Source: Poa pratensis (taxonomy: Eukaryota; Streptophyta; Magnoliopsida; Poales; Poaceae). Taken from it: DNA of 64,000 nt. Position 1 is the first letter of the stretch. Each line of letters begins with the position of its first letter. Positions 46,201 through 58,400 of this stretch are shown here, piece by piece. The notes beneath the pieces are model-generated. The model did not search any database and had not been told where the DNA came from. It worked only from the letters and a program-made list of their open reading frames with translations. Both the position numbers and the translations under genes were made by a program. The stretch covers positions 2,013,423 to 2,077,422 of the forward strand of contig CAMZMU010000081.1 of the NCBI GenBank assembly GCA_947311845.1. Reading direction: 5' to 3'.

Positions 46201-46458
46201 GATGTCCGTGCGGTCGGCCGTCGTGGGCCCCACCTTCCCTGTGCCGACGAATTGTGTGCCGACGGTCTCTTTTTGGCCGTCGGCACCGGCTGTGCCGACG
46301 GCTTTCATCTATGCCGACGGCCGGATGACCTGTGCCTACGGGCATCTATGCCGACGACCATGTGCCGACGGTGGCCGTCGGCATAGGTCTGTGCCGACGG
46401 CATCGGTGCCTGTGCCGACGGTAAACAGCCGTCGGCATAGCCCGTGGTTCCTGTAGTG

Positions 46459-47254
46459 CCGTGCAGAATTGGCTTCCAATAAGCTATTTTCCCTCACACA
46501 ACTGCATGAGCAGAGCTATATCTGCTATAAACTGGACTACATAATCGTTATTCAATGGCTCAAACATACAACTAATTAGCCTTAACAATACATAAGTCGT
46601 GTATCAACTAAGTCACAGAACATTGCATGATCAACAACGATATAACTACCCCAGATCTGAAATAAAGAAAAGTCTTCCTTCAATAGCTAGGGAAATGAAA
46701 ACTTCTCTGTAGCAATAGCAAGTACGGAAAACTGACGGATGCACTTGAGCACCGGTGTGCTCGCTTTTCACAAGAATAAACAGTAAATGGTACTTCTTAG
46801 TCTAAAAACTGATTTTGTTTTTACAACTGCATATACACAACCAATACCTACACCACAAGTTTCGTTTAAGAATAAGTCGTATTTTGGCTACACAAAAAGA
46901 AAAAATTCAGGACAAAAAAGAGTTGTTATTCCTTTAGAGAGTTACAGTTTGTTATGTTTCTGTAACCGAAAATAGAATGTCCTTTTTCCCGAAATTTTGC
47001 ATAAGAATACATTCACGAAAAAATGAATTTACTTAAAACACCAAAGAACCATTTTTTAAAAATTCAAAAATCGAGCAACGGAGTGCTTGGGTGCCAAAAA
47101 TATGTGTCGGCTCAGCCTTATCAGAAAAACCACAATGGAAAAGACCAGCAAAACTGGAACTGGAATTGGAACATGGAGCTTCACTTGCACCAGGGTGTCG
47201 AGCGGGGACTGGTTGAGCGTGCATGCGTTCTTGGTTCGTGGATTGAACCCTGTG
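46459..47254. other. AT-rich intergenic DNA
   Basis: No gene recognised. The 3' part (47040-47254) has mixed composition and is the target of the Copia insertion. Confidence 0.4.
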
Positions 47255-47392
47255 AGAGAAAATAGGTTTAGGGTTTTCGTGGGGTCAAAGCCACCACATG
47301 ATCTCTTTATATATATATGCCGGCAGGTTACAATACATGTACATGTACAAATACGGTAGCTATACTAACACCGTACATGACCGATCTTAACA
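47255..47392 (-). repeat. 3' LTR of the young Copia element
   Basis: 138 bp. On the minus strand a TATA box (TATATATATAAAGAG) lies about 80 bp from its start. Its terminal bases are CT rather than CA. Confidence 0.93.
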
Positions 47393-47399
47393 CTCCCCC

Positions 47400-50300
47400 T
47401 CAATCTAAATTAGCACATACAAGATTTAGATTGGTCTTAAATCGGTCCAACATCTGCCGTGTGGCTGGTTTAGTAAACACATCAGCCAACTGATCATTTG
47501 AAGAGATGAACCTGACCTGCAATGCTCCATCGGCAACTCGCTCGCGCACAAAATGGAAATCGATCTCAATGTGCTTAGTACGAGCATGAAACACCGGATT
47601 GGCTGTGAGGTAGGTAGCCCCTAGGTTATCGCACCATAGAATGGGAACACGTTGCTGAGGTACTCCAAGTTCTGTAAGCAAGGAATCAACCCACATAGCT
47701 TCAGCAGCTCCATTTGCAAGCGCCTTATATTCTGCCTCGGTACTGGATCTCGAAACTGTAGGTTGTTTCTTAGAACTCCAAGAAACGAGGTTTGGTCCAA
47801 CAAAGACTGCAAAACCACCGGTGGAACGACGATCATCAACACATCCAGCCCAGTCTGCATCAGTAAAGATACTAATGCCCAAAGAAGGAGACTTGCGTAT
47901 ACGAAGTCCAGTATCCAAAGTCCCCATAGCGCAATATGCGCTTAACAGCTTCCCAGTGTACTCCAGTGGGCTGAGAGAGGAACTGACACACCTTGTTCAC
48001 CGCAAATGAAATATCTGGACGTGTAAGCGTCAAATACTGTAAGCCACCAACAACACTGCGGTACCGGAAAGAATCATCAGCACCCAATGGTGTACCAGTA
48101 TCTCGTGCAAGGCGTTCCGCAGGATCGAGTGGAGTGGAAGTGGACTTGCAATTCTCCATATTGACCCGATGCAAGAGATCAAGAGCATACTTGCGTTGGG
48201 TCAGTGTCATGCCCCCAGAATTATAGGACGCTTCCAAACCAAGAAAGTACTCCAAAACTCCAAGGTCCTTAATAGGAAAGGTGGCAGCGAGAGAAGAAAC
48301 CAAACGCTCAACCGCAGCAGGAGTAGACCCAGCAATAACAATGTCATCAACATAAACCAACATGAAAATCTGAACTCCATCTCGGCGAAACACAAAAAGA
48401 GATGTTTCCGCTTTGGAGGAAACAAAACCAAGTTGATGAAGAAGAGTGCTCAGTCGAGCATACCAGGCTCTTGGGGACTGTTTGAGACCATAAATGGCGC
48501 GCTGGAGCTTGCAAACATGAGAGGGATACCGAGCATCCTCAAAACCAGGCGGCTGCTGCATGTAAACATCCTCAGACAGGAAACCATGAAGAAAAGCATT
48601 ACTGACGTCAATCTGGCGGAGAGTCCATCCGCGTGAGACAGCAAGAGACAAAACTAGACGAACTGTGGCTGGCTTCACAACCGGGCTGAAAGTATCACCA
48701 TAATCGATGCCGTGTTGCTGAGTGAATCCACGAGCAACGAGACGAGCCTTGTGTTTCTCAATAGAACCATCAGGGCGGTGTTTAGTTTTGAACACCCACT
48801 TGCTGCCGACAATGTTGACACCCGGCGGGCGAGGAACCAACGTCCATGTGTTGGTCTGACAAAGAGCAGAGAACTCATCAGTCATAGCAGCATGCCAGGC
48901 TGGTTCGCGGAGAGCGTCATGATGAGACACAGGAGCGGCAAAGAAGGCTCGCCGACGCGGATCATAGCGCACTGTACCATCGGTCGGTTTCTTCTCCCGG
49001 CGAGTATTATCACGATGGCGAGTGGTCATGTGATGGCCAGGAGCGGCAGCAACATCAGATGTGGGCACCTGCTCGGAGCTAGGCGTCGCACTGATCCGAG
49101 CTACAGTCGGAGACGTCGCGGCCAGGGACGGAGAGGATTCCCCAGCAAGTGGCGACGTGGACTGCAGCGGAGAGGACGGCCCAGTTGGGTCGTGATGCGG
49201 TGATGCTGATGGGCCAGGCGAGGCCGAGGATGGCGAGCGAAGCTGGCTCGATGCCGTGGGTGGTGAGCGCACAGGAGATTCAGCATTAGGCGCATCGGTG
49301 GGCGTGCTACATGCATGCACGTCAATCACGTCTGGGACGTGTACGTCCATCACAGCAGGAACCTGAGAGGAAAAAGCATCACCTGAAGCAGGTGGATTAG
49401 TGGACATGTATGATAAGTCGTATTTACGCATATGATCACTCGTAGCCGGTTCCGAGGCTGGAAAAGTGATGGATTGGCGAAGCGAGGGAATATCAACAAT
49501 AACACCGGGGGTCGCAAACGGAAAAACTGACTCGTCAAAAACAACATCACGAGAGATGTAGATGCGTCCCGTGGACCGATCCAAACACTTGTATCCTTTG
49601 TGCATAGGACTATAGCCGAGGAAAACACACAGTTTAGAGCGGAAATCAAGTTTGTGTGCATTGTACTTACGGAGGCTCGGCCAGCACGCGCAACCAAAAA
49701 TACGAAGAAAATCATAGTTTGGCTGAATTTTGAGGAGACGGTGCAGTGGCGTGTCTTTATTAAGAACAGGAGTAGGCATGCGGTTAATGAGATAGCACGC
49801 AGTCAAGAAAGCTTCATCCCAAAAACGTAAAGGAAGCGACGAATGCGCAAGAAGGGCGAGGCCAGTTTCTACCAAATGACGATGCTTGCGTTCGACAATG
49901 CCATTTTGTTGGGATGTGTGAGGACACGAAACACGGTGAGAAATACCCGTGCGTTGAAAATAGCTATGCAATCTATGATATTCACCTCCCCAGTCCGACT
50001 GAACCGCCTTAATTTTAGTATTTAAGAGGCGTTCGACATGAGCCTGGAAAGCATAAAAAACTTGCTCAACATCAGACTTATGCTTAAGAAGATAGATCCA
50101 ACAAAAACGCGAGTAGTCGTCAACAAAGCTAACGTAGTACTTGAAACCACCAGAGGAAGCAACAGCGGGACCCCAAACATCAGAATGGATCAACTCAAGC
50201 GGAGTACTGGAAATATGATGAGATAAATTATATGGCAACTGATGACTTTTAGCTCGCTGACAAGCATCACAAACTAAGGAAAAATTGTCTGAAGGTAAAC

Positions 50301-50520
50301 AAGATAAATCATGTTGCTTAACAATATGTTGCACTACATTATTGGTAGGATGACCGAGACGCCTTGACACTGGAGCACGCATGGTGAGGCGAGGATGATG
50401 ACACTCGACTAAACGGGATAGGATAGAGTCCATCTTGGCTTCTACCGTGAAGAAGAACTCTCCTCGTGGCCTTGTCCTTAACACAGAAAAAATTACGATG
50501 AAACTCAACGAAGACGTCAT
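47400..50520 (-). pseudogene. Copia pol: integrase, reverse transcriptase, RNase H
   Basis: The long minus-strand frame (50520-47872) holds the integrase (zinc-binding-like CDACQRAKSHQLP, ELIHSDVWGPA, VQSDWGGEY, GIVERKHRH), a Ser/Pro-rich linker and the reverse transcriptase (KARLVARGFTQQHGIDY, QIDVSNAFLHGFL, active site YVDD at about 48345-48356). A small deletion near 47935, just after RILRY, shifts the frame; RNase H continues in 47927-47400 ([31 protein letters not shown]). A second break near 50430 separates pol from gag-protease. The protein as written is therefore not continuous. Confidence 0.92.
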
Positions 50521-51844
50521 TATCAGAAACTAGACGATAAACGGAGAGAAGGTGTTTACTTATGTGTGGAACGTGAAGGACATTTTTTAATTGAAGAGAA
50601 GAACCGGCTATATGCGAATGACCAATATGCGAAATAGACAAACCTGCACCATTGGCCACTTGGACTTGATCCTTCCCGCTGTAGCGCTCATGAAAGTGAA
50701 GACGCTCGAGATCACTCGTCAGGTGATCCGTGGCACCGGTATCCATGTGCCAGTGTGGGTTCACGGTGGAACTTGTCGACGCGGAGTTCCCAGAGCGCTG
50801 GTTGTCGACGCGGTAGTTGCGGTTGTAGCGGTTCCGGCAATCGTCAGCCTCGTGCCCCCAGTTCTTGCAGATTTGGCACCGGGGGCGTGGACGACCGCCA
50901 CGACCATTACGGCCATTGCCGTTGCCAAAGTTCTGGCCGTCGTTGTAGTTCTGGCCGCCGTTGTACGGACGGGAGTTGCCTCCGCCGTTGTTCTGCTGAT
51001 GACCATTGCCGCCGCCTTGCCCTTGCTGGTAGTTGGTATAACCAGCGGGACGACCCCCAGCATGCGGAGCCGGGGGGAAGCTCGGCTGCCTCGGCTGGTC
51101 AGAGTTGCCGAAGGGACCAGGCCGAGATGCCGCGTTCGCGGAGGAAGACCACTCCACGGCTTGAGCTTGCTGCGCCTGTAGAGCTTCATAAGAGAGGATG
51201 TGAGAGTAAAACTCTGCGTAGGAGATTGAAGCGTTGTTCACGGTCAGTGAAGCGGCGATGGCGTTGAACGCAGGGCCGAGACCGGTGATGATGTAGTCGA
51301 CGATGTCGTCGTCGGAGAGCGGACAGCCGGCAGCCGCCATGACGTCCGCGAGGCTCTTCATCTTGTGCATGTACTCCGCCGCGGTCATATCCTCCTTCCG
51401 CGTGGACTGAAGCAGGCGCTTGATGTGACGCACGTTGGCGCGACTTTGCGCGCCGAACATGGCATGGACGGCCGTCCAAACAGCGGCCGATGTCGCGCAG
51501 CCGATCAACTGGCATGCGATGTCCTCATCCATGGAGGACAGCAGAAGGCCAGGCACCTTCTGGTCTTGCCCCCACCAACGAAGATAGGCGGGGTTGGGAA
51601 CGGTGGTCGCCGCGTCACCGGTTCCTGTGGTGATGGTCTTCGCCGGAGCCGCCATGGTGCCGTCGAGGTAGCCGTGAAGGTGCGCGCCGGAGAAGTGCGG
51701 CAGCGTCAGTCCGCGCCATAGCATGAAGTTGCCATGGTTTAGGCGAACTGGGCTGGTGGGAACTGCTGCCGCTGGGACTGTGGCACCGGGCGAAGAGAAC
51801 AGCGCTCCGGCGACGTCCGACACCTGAAGAGCCGAAGAAGTCAT
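50339..51844 (-). CDS. Copia gag and protease, 501 aa
   Basis: Starts at the ATG at 51844, about 80 bp after the primer site. The N-terminal UBN2-like gag has LWRGLTLPHFSG and YMHKMKSLADVMAAAG. A Gly/Asn-rich linker leads to a zinc knuckle CQICKNWGHEADDC (CX2CX4HX4C intact, about 50830-50880) and protease HMDTGATDHLTSD (about 50725-50750). The frame ends soon after the protease because of the break near 50430. Confidence 0.9.
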   Translation of the reverse strand: MTSSALQVSDVAGALFSSPGATVPAAAVPTSPVRLNHGNFMLWRGLTLPHFSGAHLHGYLDGTMAAPAKTITTGTGDAATTVPNPAYLRWWGQDQKVPGLLLSSMDEDIACQLIGCATSAAVWTAVHAMFGAQSRANVRHIKRLLQSTRKEDMTAAEYMHKMKSLADVMAAAGCPLSDDDIVDYIITGLGPAFNAIAASLTVNNASISYAEFYSHILSYEALQAQQAQAVEWSSSANAASRPGPFGNSDQPRQPSFPPAPHAGGRPAGYTNYQQGQGGGNGHQQNNGGGNSRPYNGGQNYNDGQNFGNGNGRNGRGGRPRPRCQICKNWGHEADDCRNRYNRNYRVDNQRSGNSASTSSTVNPHWHMDTGATDHLTSDLERLHFHERYSGKDQVQVANGAGLSISHIGHSHIAGSSLQLKNVLHVPHISKHLLSVYRLVSDNDVFVEFHRNFFCVKDKATRRVLLHGRSQDGLYPIPFSRVSSSSPHHACSSVKASRSSYQ

Positions 51845-51910
51845 GGCTCAGCTAGCTAGCGATCCAATCTCAGCTAGGATCGATCTCGTGAAGGCGGCGG
51901 CGGCGGTATA

Positions 51911-51924
51911 CGGCTCTGATACCA
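51911..51924 (-). promoter_or_regulatory. Primer binding site of the young Copia element
   Basis: On the minus strand TGGTATCAGAGCCG directly follows the 5' LTR and is complementary to the 3' end of initiator tRNA-Met. Confidence 0.9.
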
Positions 51925-52062
51925 AGAGAAAATAGGTTTAGGGTTTTCGTGGGGTCAAAGCCACCACATGATCTCTTTATATATATATGCCGGCAGGTTC
52001 CAATACATGTACATGTACAAATACGGTAGCTATACTAACACCGTACATGACCGATCTTAACA
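51925..52062 (-). repeat. 5' LTR of the young Copia element
   Basis: 138 bp, one base different from the 3' LTR, with a TATATATATAAAG promoter motif on the minus strand. Confidence 0.93.
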
Positions 52063-52256
52063 CTGTGCCTAGTCATTAATGAACATATTTATTTGTGAGA
52101 TTAACATGTTTTGCCAACAAAATGCTTCAACAGTGCATACTAGGTAAGTACAACGACAACTCTTTACCCTACGTACCGTCGTGCCAATTGAAAAACTGTA
52201 GTTCAGGAAATAATATTTTTTGAACATTTCTTTAAACAAGCCCAGTGAACTACATA

Positions 52257-52595
52257 CTCGAAGGCAGTGCAACTTACTCTAGATAGTGCAAAGGAAAGTT
52301 CGTCAAGACATATCAACATAGGATCAAGTTTGGACCATCTCGACTGGACTCGCACAGATGTGAAAACGGATCATGATTTGGACGCTCACTTTGAAAGATG
52401 TTTCATTTTTCGTATTTAAATCTAAAACAAACCCACATGTGCTCTCTAAACAAGGGCGTGCCAAGTGGCGTGCTGTGATTATCTTGTGGGCGGGAGAAAC
52501 CCACATCGCTCCACTTTTCACGTTGGGATGGGCCAAAGATTACACTCCTAAAAAGCGCGCCCTTAAACTACTGATTATTTTGGACCATTCATGAA
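52257..52595 (+). repeat. Dispersed repeat, copy 2 (about 340 bp)
   Basis: Matches 30966-31305 with small indels, including an extra AAAACGGATCATGATTT near 52363. Same orientation as copy 1. Confidence 0.85.
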
Positions 52596-52719
52596 AATAA
52601 ATTTGGCTATATATAATATAGCCAATGTCTAAATCACATAATTGTAATTTAGATCCTACTTGCATATGAACTTCATTTTGGATCCGAGCAACTACCAAAA
52701 CATCACGAGATGGACATTT

Positions 52720-53330
52720 TCTTTTTTTTTTGCGAGTACAGGGGGCTGAACGAAAATCCAGCACTTACAACAAGGTCCACACAAAGAAAAGAATTACAGT
52801 CCAAACCCTGAAGAAGCTCGACTTCGTCTTCAACCTCGGCGCCGTCGGTGGCGCGCCGCCGCTCATGCTCTTCAAGCCTTGGATCAAGAGCACCCCCGAG
52901 CGGACGGGAAGTCGCCGATCGCCGGCCACAGAGGGCCTACACCACCGGTTGTCGCCGTCGTCATTTTCAATTAAATAAGAATCAGCTTTGTTAGTGTCAT
53001 TGTGATAACAAACTTCCTCAAGTCAAAAACCCATTTGGTTCATTCTGGTGGAAGGACTATTTATCTCTTTGGGAAAAATTCTTGAACTTGACATGTATTA
53101 AAGCTGGTAAAGGCAAAACTGTTAGATTTTGGCATGATAAATGGATGGATGCAAAAGCAATGGAGGAATTCCCACATCTATTCTCTTTTTCTTAGGATCA
53201 AGATATCAACTTAATGAAATTTTCTGCACTAGCAGAGGAAGATATATATGAACAGTTCCATCTGCCCCTATTTATGATAGCAGCACAAGAATGTGAAGAA
53301 CTTAAACAATCCTTCATAATCACCAAGAAA
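52720..53330 (+). pseudogene. LINE-derived fragments
   Basis: At 53017-53320 the + strand translates to PFGSFWWKDYLSLWEKF, IKAGKGKTVRFWHDKWMDA and a broken tail, a piece of the LINE region after the reverse transcriptase. Before it, a T-run (52717-52727) followed by GCGAGTACAGGGGGCTGAACG looks like the 3' poly(A) end of a second LINE on the opposite strand, with a GC-rich part at 52800-52970. Confidence 0.6.
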
Positions 53331-53408
53331 ATAATGATGAGGAAGATCTATGCTATAACTGATGTGGCTCCTGAATGTGAGAGCGAGTCAGCTTGAGTAA
53401 GTCAACCC

Positions 53409-54239
53409 TGATGGATGTATGCCCAAAAGGCAATAATAATTATACATTTGATTCATAATTATGTTTTATGTTTCTATGCTATAACTGATGTGGCTCCTGA
53501 ATGTGAGATTCAGAGGAAAGCTCACCCGCACGTGTAGTAAACATGAACAGTTCATAAATACTCCGGTCTTATCCAAGGACCAATTTGATGTATGCAAGAT
53601 GATTGTGTTTTCCTAATCATGGACATAGTTAATGTCAGCATCAACGGATAGCATATTGTTGGTGGAAACAATATGTAGACCCAAGCCGTTGATATGCTAA
53701 GAGATTCTTTTATATATAGTGTCTTTTCTCCTTAGTGACATATCACAGCAAGGTTATTATATGACATGTCCTAAGACCATGAGGTTATTAAGGTTATACA
53801 TTCACGAGGTTTTGAGGTGTCCTCTCCCTTTAGATTGAGATCCAATCTCACTCCCTATCTTCCTCATGTGTTGAGATCTCCACCTTCATATACACCAGCA
53901 GTTGCTTAGCGCTGGTCAGCGAAGCTCTGCTGAATCAGATCCGACGGACGTGTCCGAACTCTCAGAGGGGTGAACCGTCAAAAGACATTTGACCCTAGCT
54001 CTGTTGGATCCAGAAGGCTGGACACAGGGAGAGCTACATTCTCTCCGCTAGGCTTAGCCGAGAGAATCTTCCATAGGCTTCTTCGACTTCGTCATCAACA
54101 TATTTTCCGCTTCAACGGTGTTGGTAACGTACTTCAGCTAGATCATTGAATTGGTATTCCTTGTATCTTCATAGATAGTTCTTGGCTGTTGCTATCATGT
54201 TAGACGGAAAATTTTAAATTCCCGTTACATAACCCTACA
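53409..54239 (+). mobile_element. Deleted LTR related to the solo LTR at 27647-29761
   Basis: Starts TGATGGATGTATGCCCAAAAGG and ends CCCGTTACATAACCCTACA. It aligns to both ends of the 2.1-kb solo LTR (GTGTTGAGATCTCCACCTTCATATAC, ACTCTCAGAGGGGTGA, TTGGCTGTTGC) but lacks more than 1 kb of the middle. No target duplication is evident. A 34-bp piece of the same LTR (TATGCTATAACTGATGTGGC...) is also found at 53349-53382, just outside its left end. Confidence 0.75.
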
Positions 54240-54283
54240 AAGCTAGTGCCAAGGAATTGGACTGAGAAGAGTGAAGAGCTTGT

Positions 54284-54308
54284 GGGGGGGGGGGGGGGGG
54301 GGGGGGGG
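54284..54308 (+). repeat. Poly(G) run of 25 bases
   Basis: Twenty-five consecutive G between CTTGTG and TAACGAGG. The length may be an assembly or sequencing approximation. Confidence 0.8.
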
Positions 54309-54309
54309 T

Positions 54310-55453
54310 AACGAGGGAAATATTTGGCACCGCTCAAAATTAGTGCATGTGGTAACAAGTTCGGTAGTCAAAAAATATATCATGAAAGGGATAGAGAAAA
54401 AGGGAGGGAGGATACGGTCTGGTTGTTTTGAGGAGATTTTATGGGGTGGCTAGAATTTGTTAAGTGTTCATTCTCAGGGTTGTAAATGCAAACAATTTTA
54501 ATTCACCCTTGGTGGAAAATATGTGGTTTGGATAGTCCGGTGCAACTAGTTAGTGGCGTAACTTCTCAATGGCTAACCTGGGTTACGACCCTCCTAGCCA
54601 GTGAAAAATCTGGTGAGTATCCCTAAGTAATTGCCCTATATTTCAGTGAAAACCGGCCCAAAATCTTGTTCTGCTCCGCCAACCCATTTGTCCCTCCAAG
54701 ATCTTGGCCCAAGCTCCGCCACAAAACTAGTTGTCGAAATCTTGTGTTCGTTAAATGAACCTTTCATCAGCTGAAAAGTTTGTGATGACTGATGAGTTGT
54801 GCAAGATGCCAGGCCGAGAATGAGTCATTCAGTTGTAATGGATTGACTCTTTCCGTCTTAAAATCATGTTGTGGCTGGACCCAGGTATAACACCCAAAAA
54901 ACAATCATCAAGATGAACCTAAAGGACATGGACGGAACTAGGGGGTGCGAGTTGGGCCATGACCCTCCCAATGCAATTTTTTCTCAAACAACCCCGATGT
55001 AATATGAAGAATGTTCCAAATTAATCAAAAATTGTCTATATGGCCCCCTCCAACTAACCTAATGTTCAATTGGCCCCTCCAAATTATTTTCCTGGCTCTT
55101 TCCCTGCTAAAGGACACAATTAACCATTGCAATTGTAGAAAACCATAGCAATATACCTTTCATGCTCTATTACTCCACCTTTTACTTATTTCCGTCAATA
55201 GTACTAAAGCTTTTATGCGTAGAGTAATTATTAATACCAGACGACTGTAAAGCACGTTAGTAAACAGACACGGTAGGCAAGCTACAGCTTTAGTTACCTT
55301 TACAACTATGCATGCATGTACTCCGTATGCATGCACGAGACCATGCATACTTGAATAGAGCTAAGATGGCTTCCATATGAATCCTCTTCTGATCTACATA
55401 CAGTGGCATGCCCCTATGGACTATGGGCGCACGACAGATTAGTTGAAACCGCC
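54310..55453. other. Upstream flank of DUF247 gene 3
   Basis: No gene. At 54540-55100 the text carries the repeated pattern CCCTCC.../GGCTCCGCC/GGGCCATGACCCTCCC found in decayed Triticeae DNA transposons, without recognisable ends. The last 150 bp before the ATG contain repeated CATGCATG motifs. Confidence 0.4.
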
Positions 55454-58400
55454 ATGGTCGAGGTGACATCGTGGTTGGAGGACGTGGAGAAGATGCTGCT
55501 GGAAGACCATGATCCTTGGTCGGAGGTGGAGCAATGGCGGAAGCACTCAATCTACCATGTCCCTGCGCGCATCAAGAGGCTAAACGGCGGCGCCTACAAG
55601 CCGCAGATGGTGTCCCTGGGCCCCTTCCACCACGGAGACCCGGATCTGGTGCCCATGGAGAAGCACAAGCGCAGGGCGCTGCTGCGCCTTGTCCGTCGGG
55701 CCGGCAGGCCGCTCGGGGACCTCGTCGCCGCGGTGAGGGACGTGGAGGAGCATCTGCGGGCGGCGTATGTGGGGCTCGGCGACGAGTGGCACGGCGGCGG
55801 CGGGGACCGGTTCGTAGAGATGATGGTCGTGGACGGGTGCTTCCTTCTCGAGGTGATGAGGTCGGCAGGAGCCTCCGGCCGGAGGCGTACGGTCCATCCG
55901 GACTACGCACCCAACGACCCAGTTTTCAGCCGGCACGGCTTGCTGTACATGGCGCCGTACGTCCAGCGCGACATGCTCATGGTCGAGAACCAGCTGCCCC
56001 TGCTCGTGCTCGAAAGGATCGTCGCTACTGAGGGTGAAAAAACATCGGTAAATATACAACCTTTTCAGACACGTTTTATACTCACGCACTCTGAAGCCGC
56101 GGCATAACGGGTTAATCGCTAAACTGAAAATGCACCTTTGATGTACTGTCGCTTCTGAACTAAAATCACTTCGTGCTTTACTGATTTAAAAGCAGAGTAC
56201 GCACCTTGGAAGGTGCAACTCCACACCTAGTTAGATGTCTCTCACATACAAATAATTAATGATTTTTCAAATATCAATGCATTATCAATAATTTTAAAAT
56301 TTATGTAATTTATTTTATGGATTCATGTACTAACAAGAAATTTTCGGACATGCATGAACACAAAAAATTAGAACTGCACATTAACATGATTTTATTCTTA
56401 TCAATACGTTAATTAGTAGGAGTCATATCATTCGTTGGATGCAAATTCGACGGTCATAATAGTTGTTGGACATCCTACTAGATGTGGTATTGCCGCGTCG
56501 TACACACTTCTATATCTAAAAACACAGAGGCCGGGTGTAAGGATACAAAATAAGCAGCCAAAATTCATGTAAATACGAAAAAAATCGAAAACATGTTACA
56601 TTTTTTATATCTAGGTCAGGTATAAAACATATGTATCGCCTCCATTATTCGTCGGTCATGAGAGGTTGTTCCGGAAAACAAACTCTACACATACGTTGGC
56701 GTCTAGGTCTTATCATGGCCATTAATTTCCCCTATTTGCTTTGAGATTTGTGGCATTTGTTTTTGAAAAAAAAAACACTCCCTCAACTACCTCACCATCT
56801 TGTACTGTTGTTGCTACCATTTTATATCATACCCTCTCCTCTTCCGGTTATTTCTCACTTATTCCGCCACTTGAACCATGAAACAAAAAAATTCATTGAG
56901 CAAATTGTTATATTGATTAGTTTTGTACTATCACATGTGGTGTGGATTTAGTTAACAAGCAGATTAGTTTGTACTATCGCATTTTTAACAGGCAAATTAA
57001 AAAATTATCTTGGTAAATGATTGGATTTCGATTTGAATCTAATAAGTTTAATTCTCCATATCAAACATCACAGGGAACACAAAAATGGATACAAAGTAAT
57101 TCCCCATCATAAACATCCGCTATGTAACCACCCAAAAAAATTGAGATTGGAATTTTAAGAACACAGTTCACATAAAAAAAATTAAGATAGGAAAAACCCG
57201 AATACATTGGTACCAACAATACAAAATAAATAAATAGGGAAACACACAGACTTTATTACTCAAAGTAACAAGTGATACAAAGTGTCATAGATCCAGCCTC
57301 TGCATAACCAGAATGCACACAGCCACAGTTGGATTTACTGAAAAGCCTACATAAGTTTGAATACCATTCAAGGGACTTTACAGACAACATTAGAAATTCG
57401 CCTAAAACAGAAAAAAAAAACATTGGCATATCCGTCACAGGAGGTAACTATTTTTCTTCTATGACGGATATACGAATGAGCTTTTATCTTGTTGTTGTAG
57501 ACGAATTATAATTTTTTCTGCTATGTCTCGGATGATATTCAAGCTTATGCAGGTTTTTATCCAGAGATGAGGGCAACTAGTTTGTCGCTGGTCTTTTCTT
57601 TCGTATATGGTTGTTCTGTAAAAATTTGGGTATTTACGAATATTTTTCTTTGTAGCGCGGGCAAGAGATTTTCCCTTATTTTATTAATTAAGGACTTTGA
57701 AGAAAGATAAAGGTAACAATAGTACAACCGGATTACTCTCCCGGCATTAAATCGCTTGAGCATTTCGCACCTGCAGTGGCCCAAAGCCTTGCCTCTTTTT
57801 GATTTTGTCGAAGATGAACGATGGCGGCGTGTGCTTATTTCGTAAAACCCATGCATTCCTTTCGTTCCACACTTCACAAGAAGCAAGAAGGGTGATGGAA
57901 GCAATGGCCTTGCTATTGGAGGAGGGGGAGCCATTCATGTTAACTGTTAAGCCACCACGAGTTAAGCGTTTTCGAAGGACACCGAAGAAGATTGATATCA
58001 TATAAACCAAGCCAATCCTTAAGGAGGCCCCAAAGCCTAATGGTGAAGTGGCAATGGACCAAAAGGCCGGTGTGCCGCCATCTCCGTGGTCCTCTGCACA
58101 AGGGGCAAAGGCCACAATTTGACCATCATCTTTTCAAGGCGATCGGTCGTAAATATACTATTTTGGGTAGCAAGCCACGCGACCATGACAACACGTCCCC
58201 AGTAATTACACTTTGCACTTGGTGAACTTATGCATACATTTCATGGTCAAAACGAGAAGAACAAGAATAACTTGCGCAAACATACTCTGCTTCGTTTTTG
58301 GAATTATGCTTTTGGCTGGAGAGTCATTACCCACATTTTAAACATCTTTTGGCTATAGAGTCGGTACCCATTACACACGAAGTAAGAGGAAGAAGGGAGG

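Larger units (their letters stand above)
41865..46458. mobile_element. Non-autonomous CACTA transposon
   Basis: The ends are CACTACAGGAA (41865) and TTCCTGTAGTG (46458), flanked by the 3-bp target duplication CCG (41862-41864 and 46459-46461). Both subterminal regions carry many copies of CTATGCCGACGG / TGTGCCGACGG in both orientations, the usual transposase-binding array of CACTA elements. No transposase ORF is present. The 4.6-kb body holds a 660-bp tandem repeat, a LINE fragment and a GC-rich coding-like segment. It lies about 525 bp downstream of the AHL stop. Confidence 0.93.
47255..52062 (-). mobile_element. Complete young Copia LTR retrotransposon, - strand
   Basis: 138-bp LTRs at 47255-47392 and 51925-52062 differ by one base (ACAATACATG against CCAATACATG). 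Target duplication CTGTG lies at 47250-47254 and 52063-52067. On the minus strand the LTR begins TGTTAAGATCGG, and the next bases after the 5' LTR are TGGTATCAGAGCCG, the initiator tRNA-Met primer site. A polypurine tract (complement of CTCCCCCTCAAT) adjoins the other LTR at 47393. Near-identical LTRs imply a recent insertion, even though the coding region has two frame breaks. Confidence 0.95.

Noticed and set aside
45190..46400. Long open frames on both strands as independent genes
   Set aside because: They overlap each other inside a CACTA element, use the duplicated GC-rich block and run into the CCGACGG terminal repeats. I kept only a low-confidence note on possible capture.
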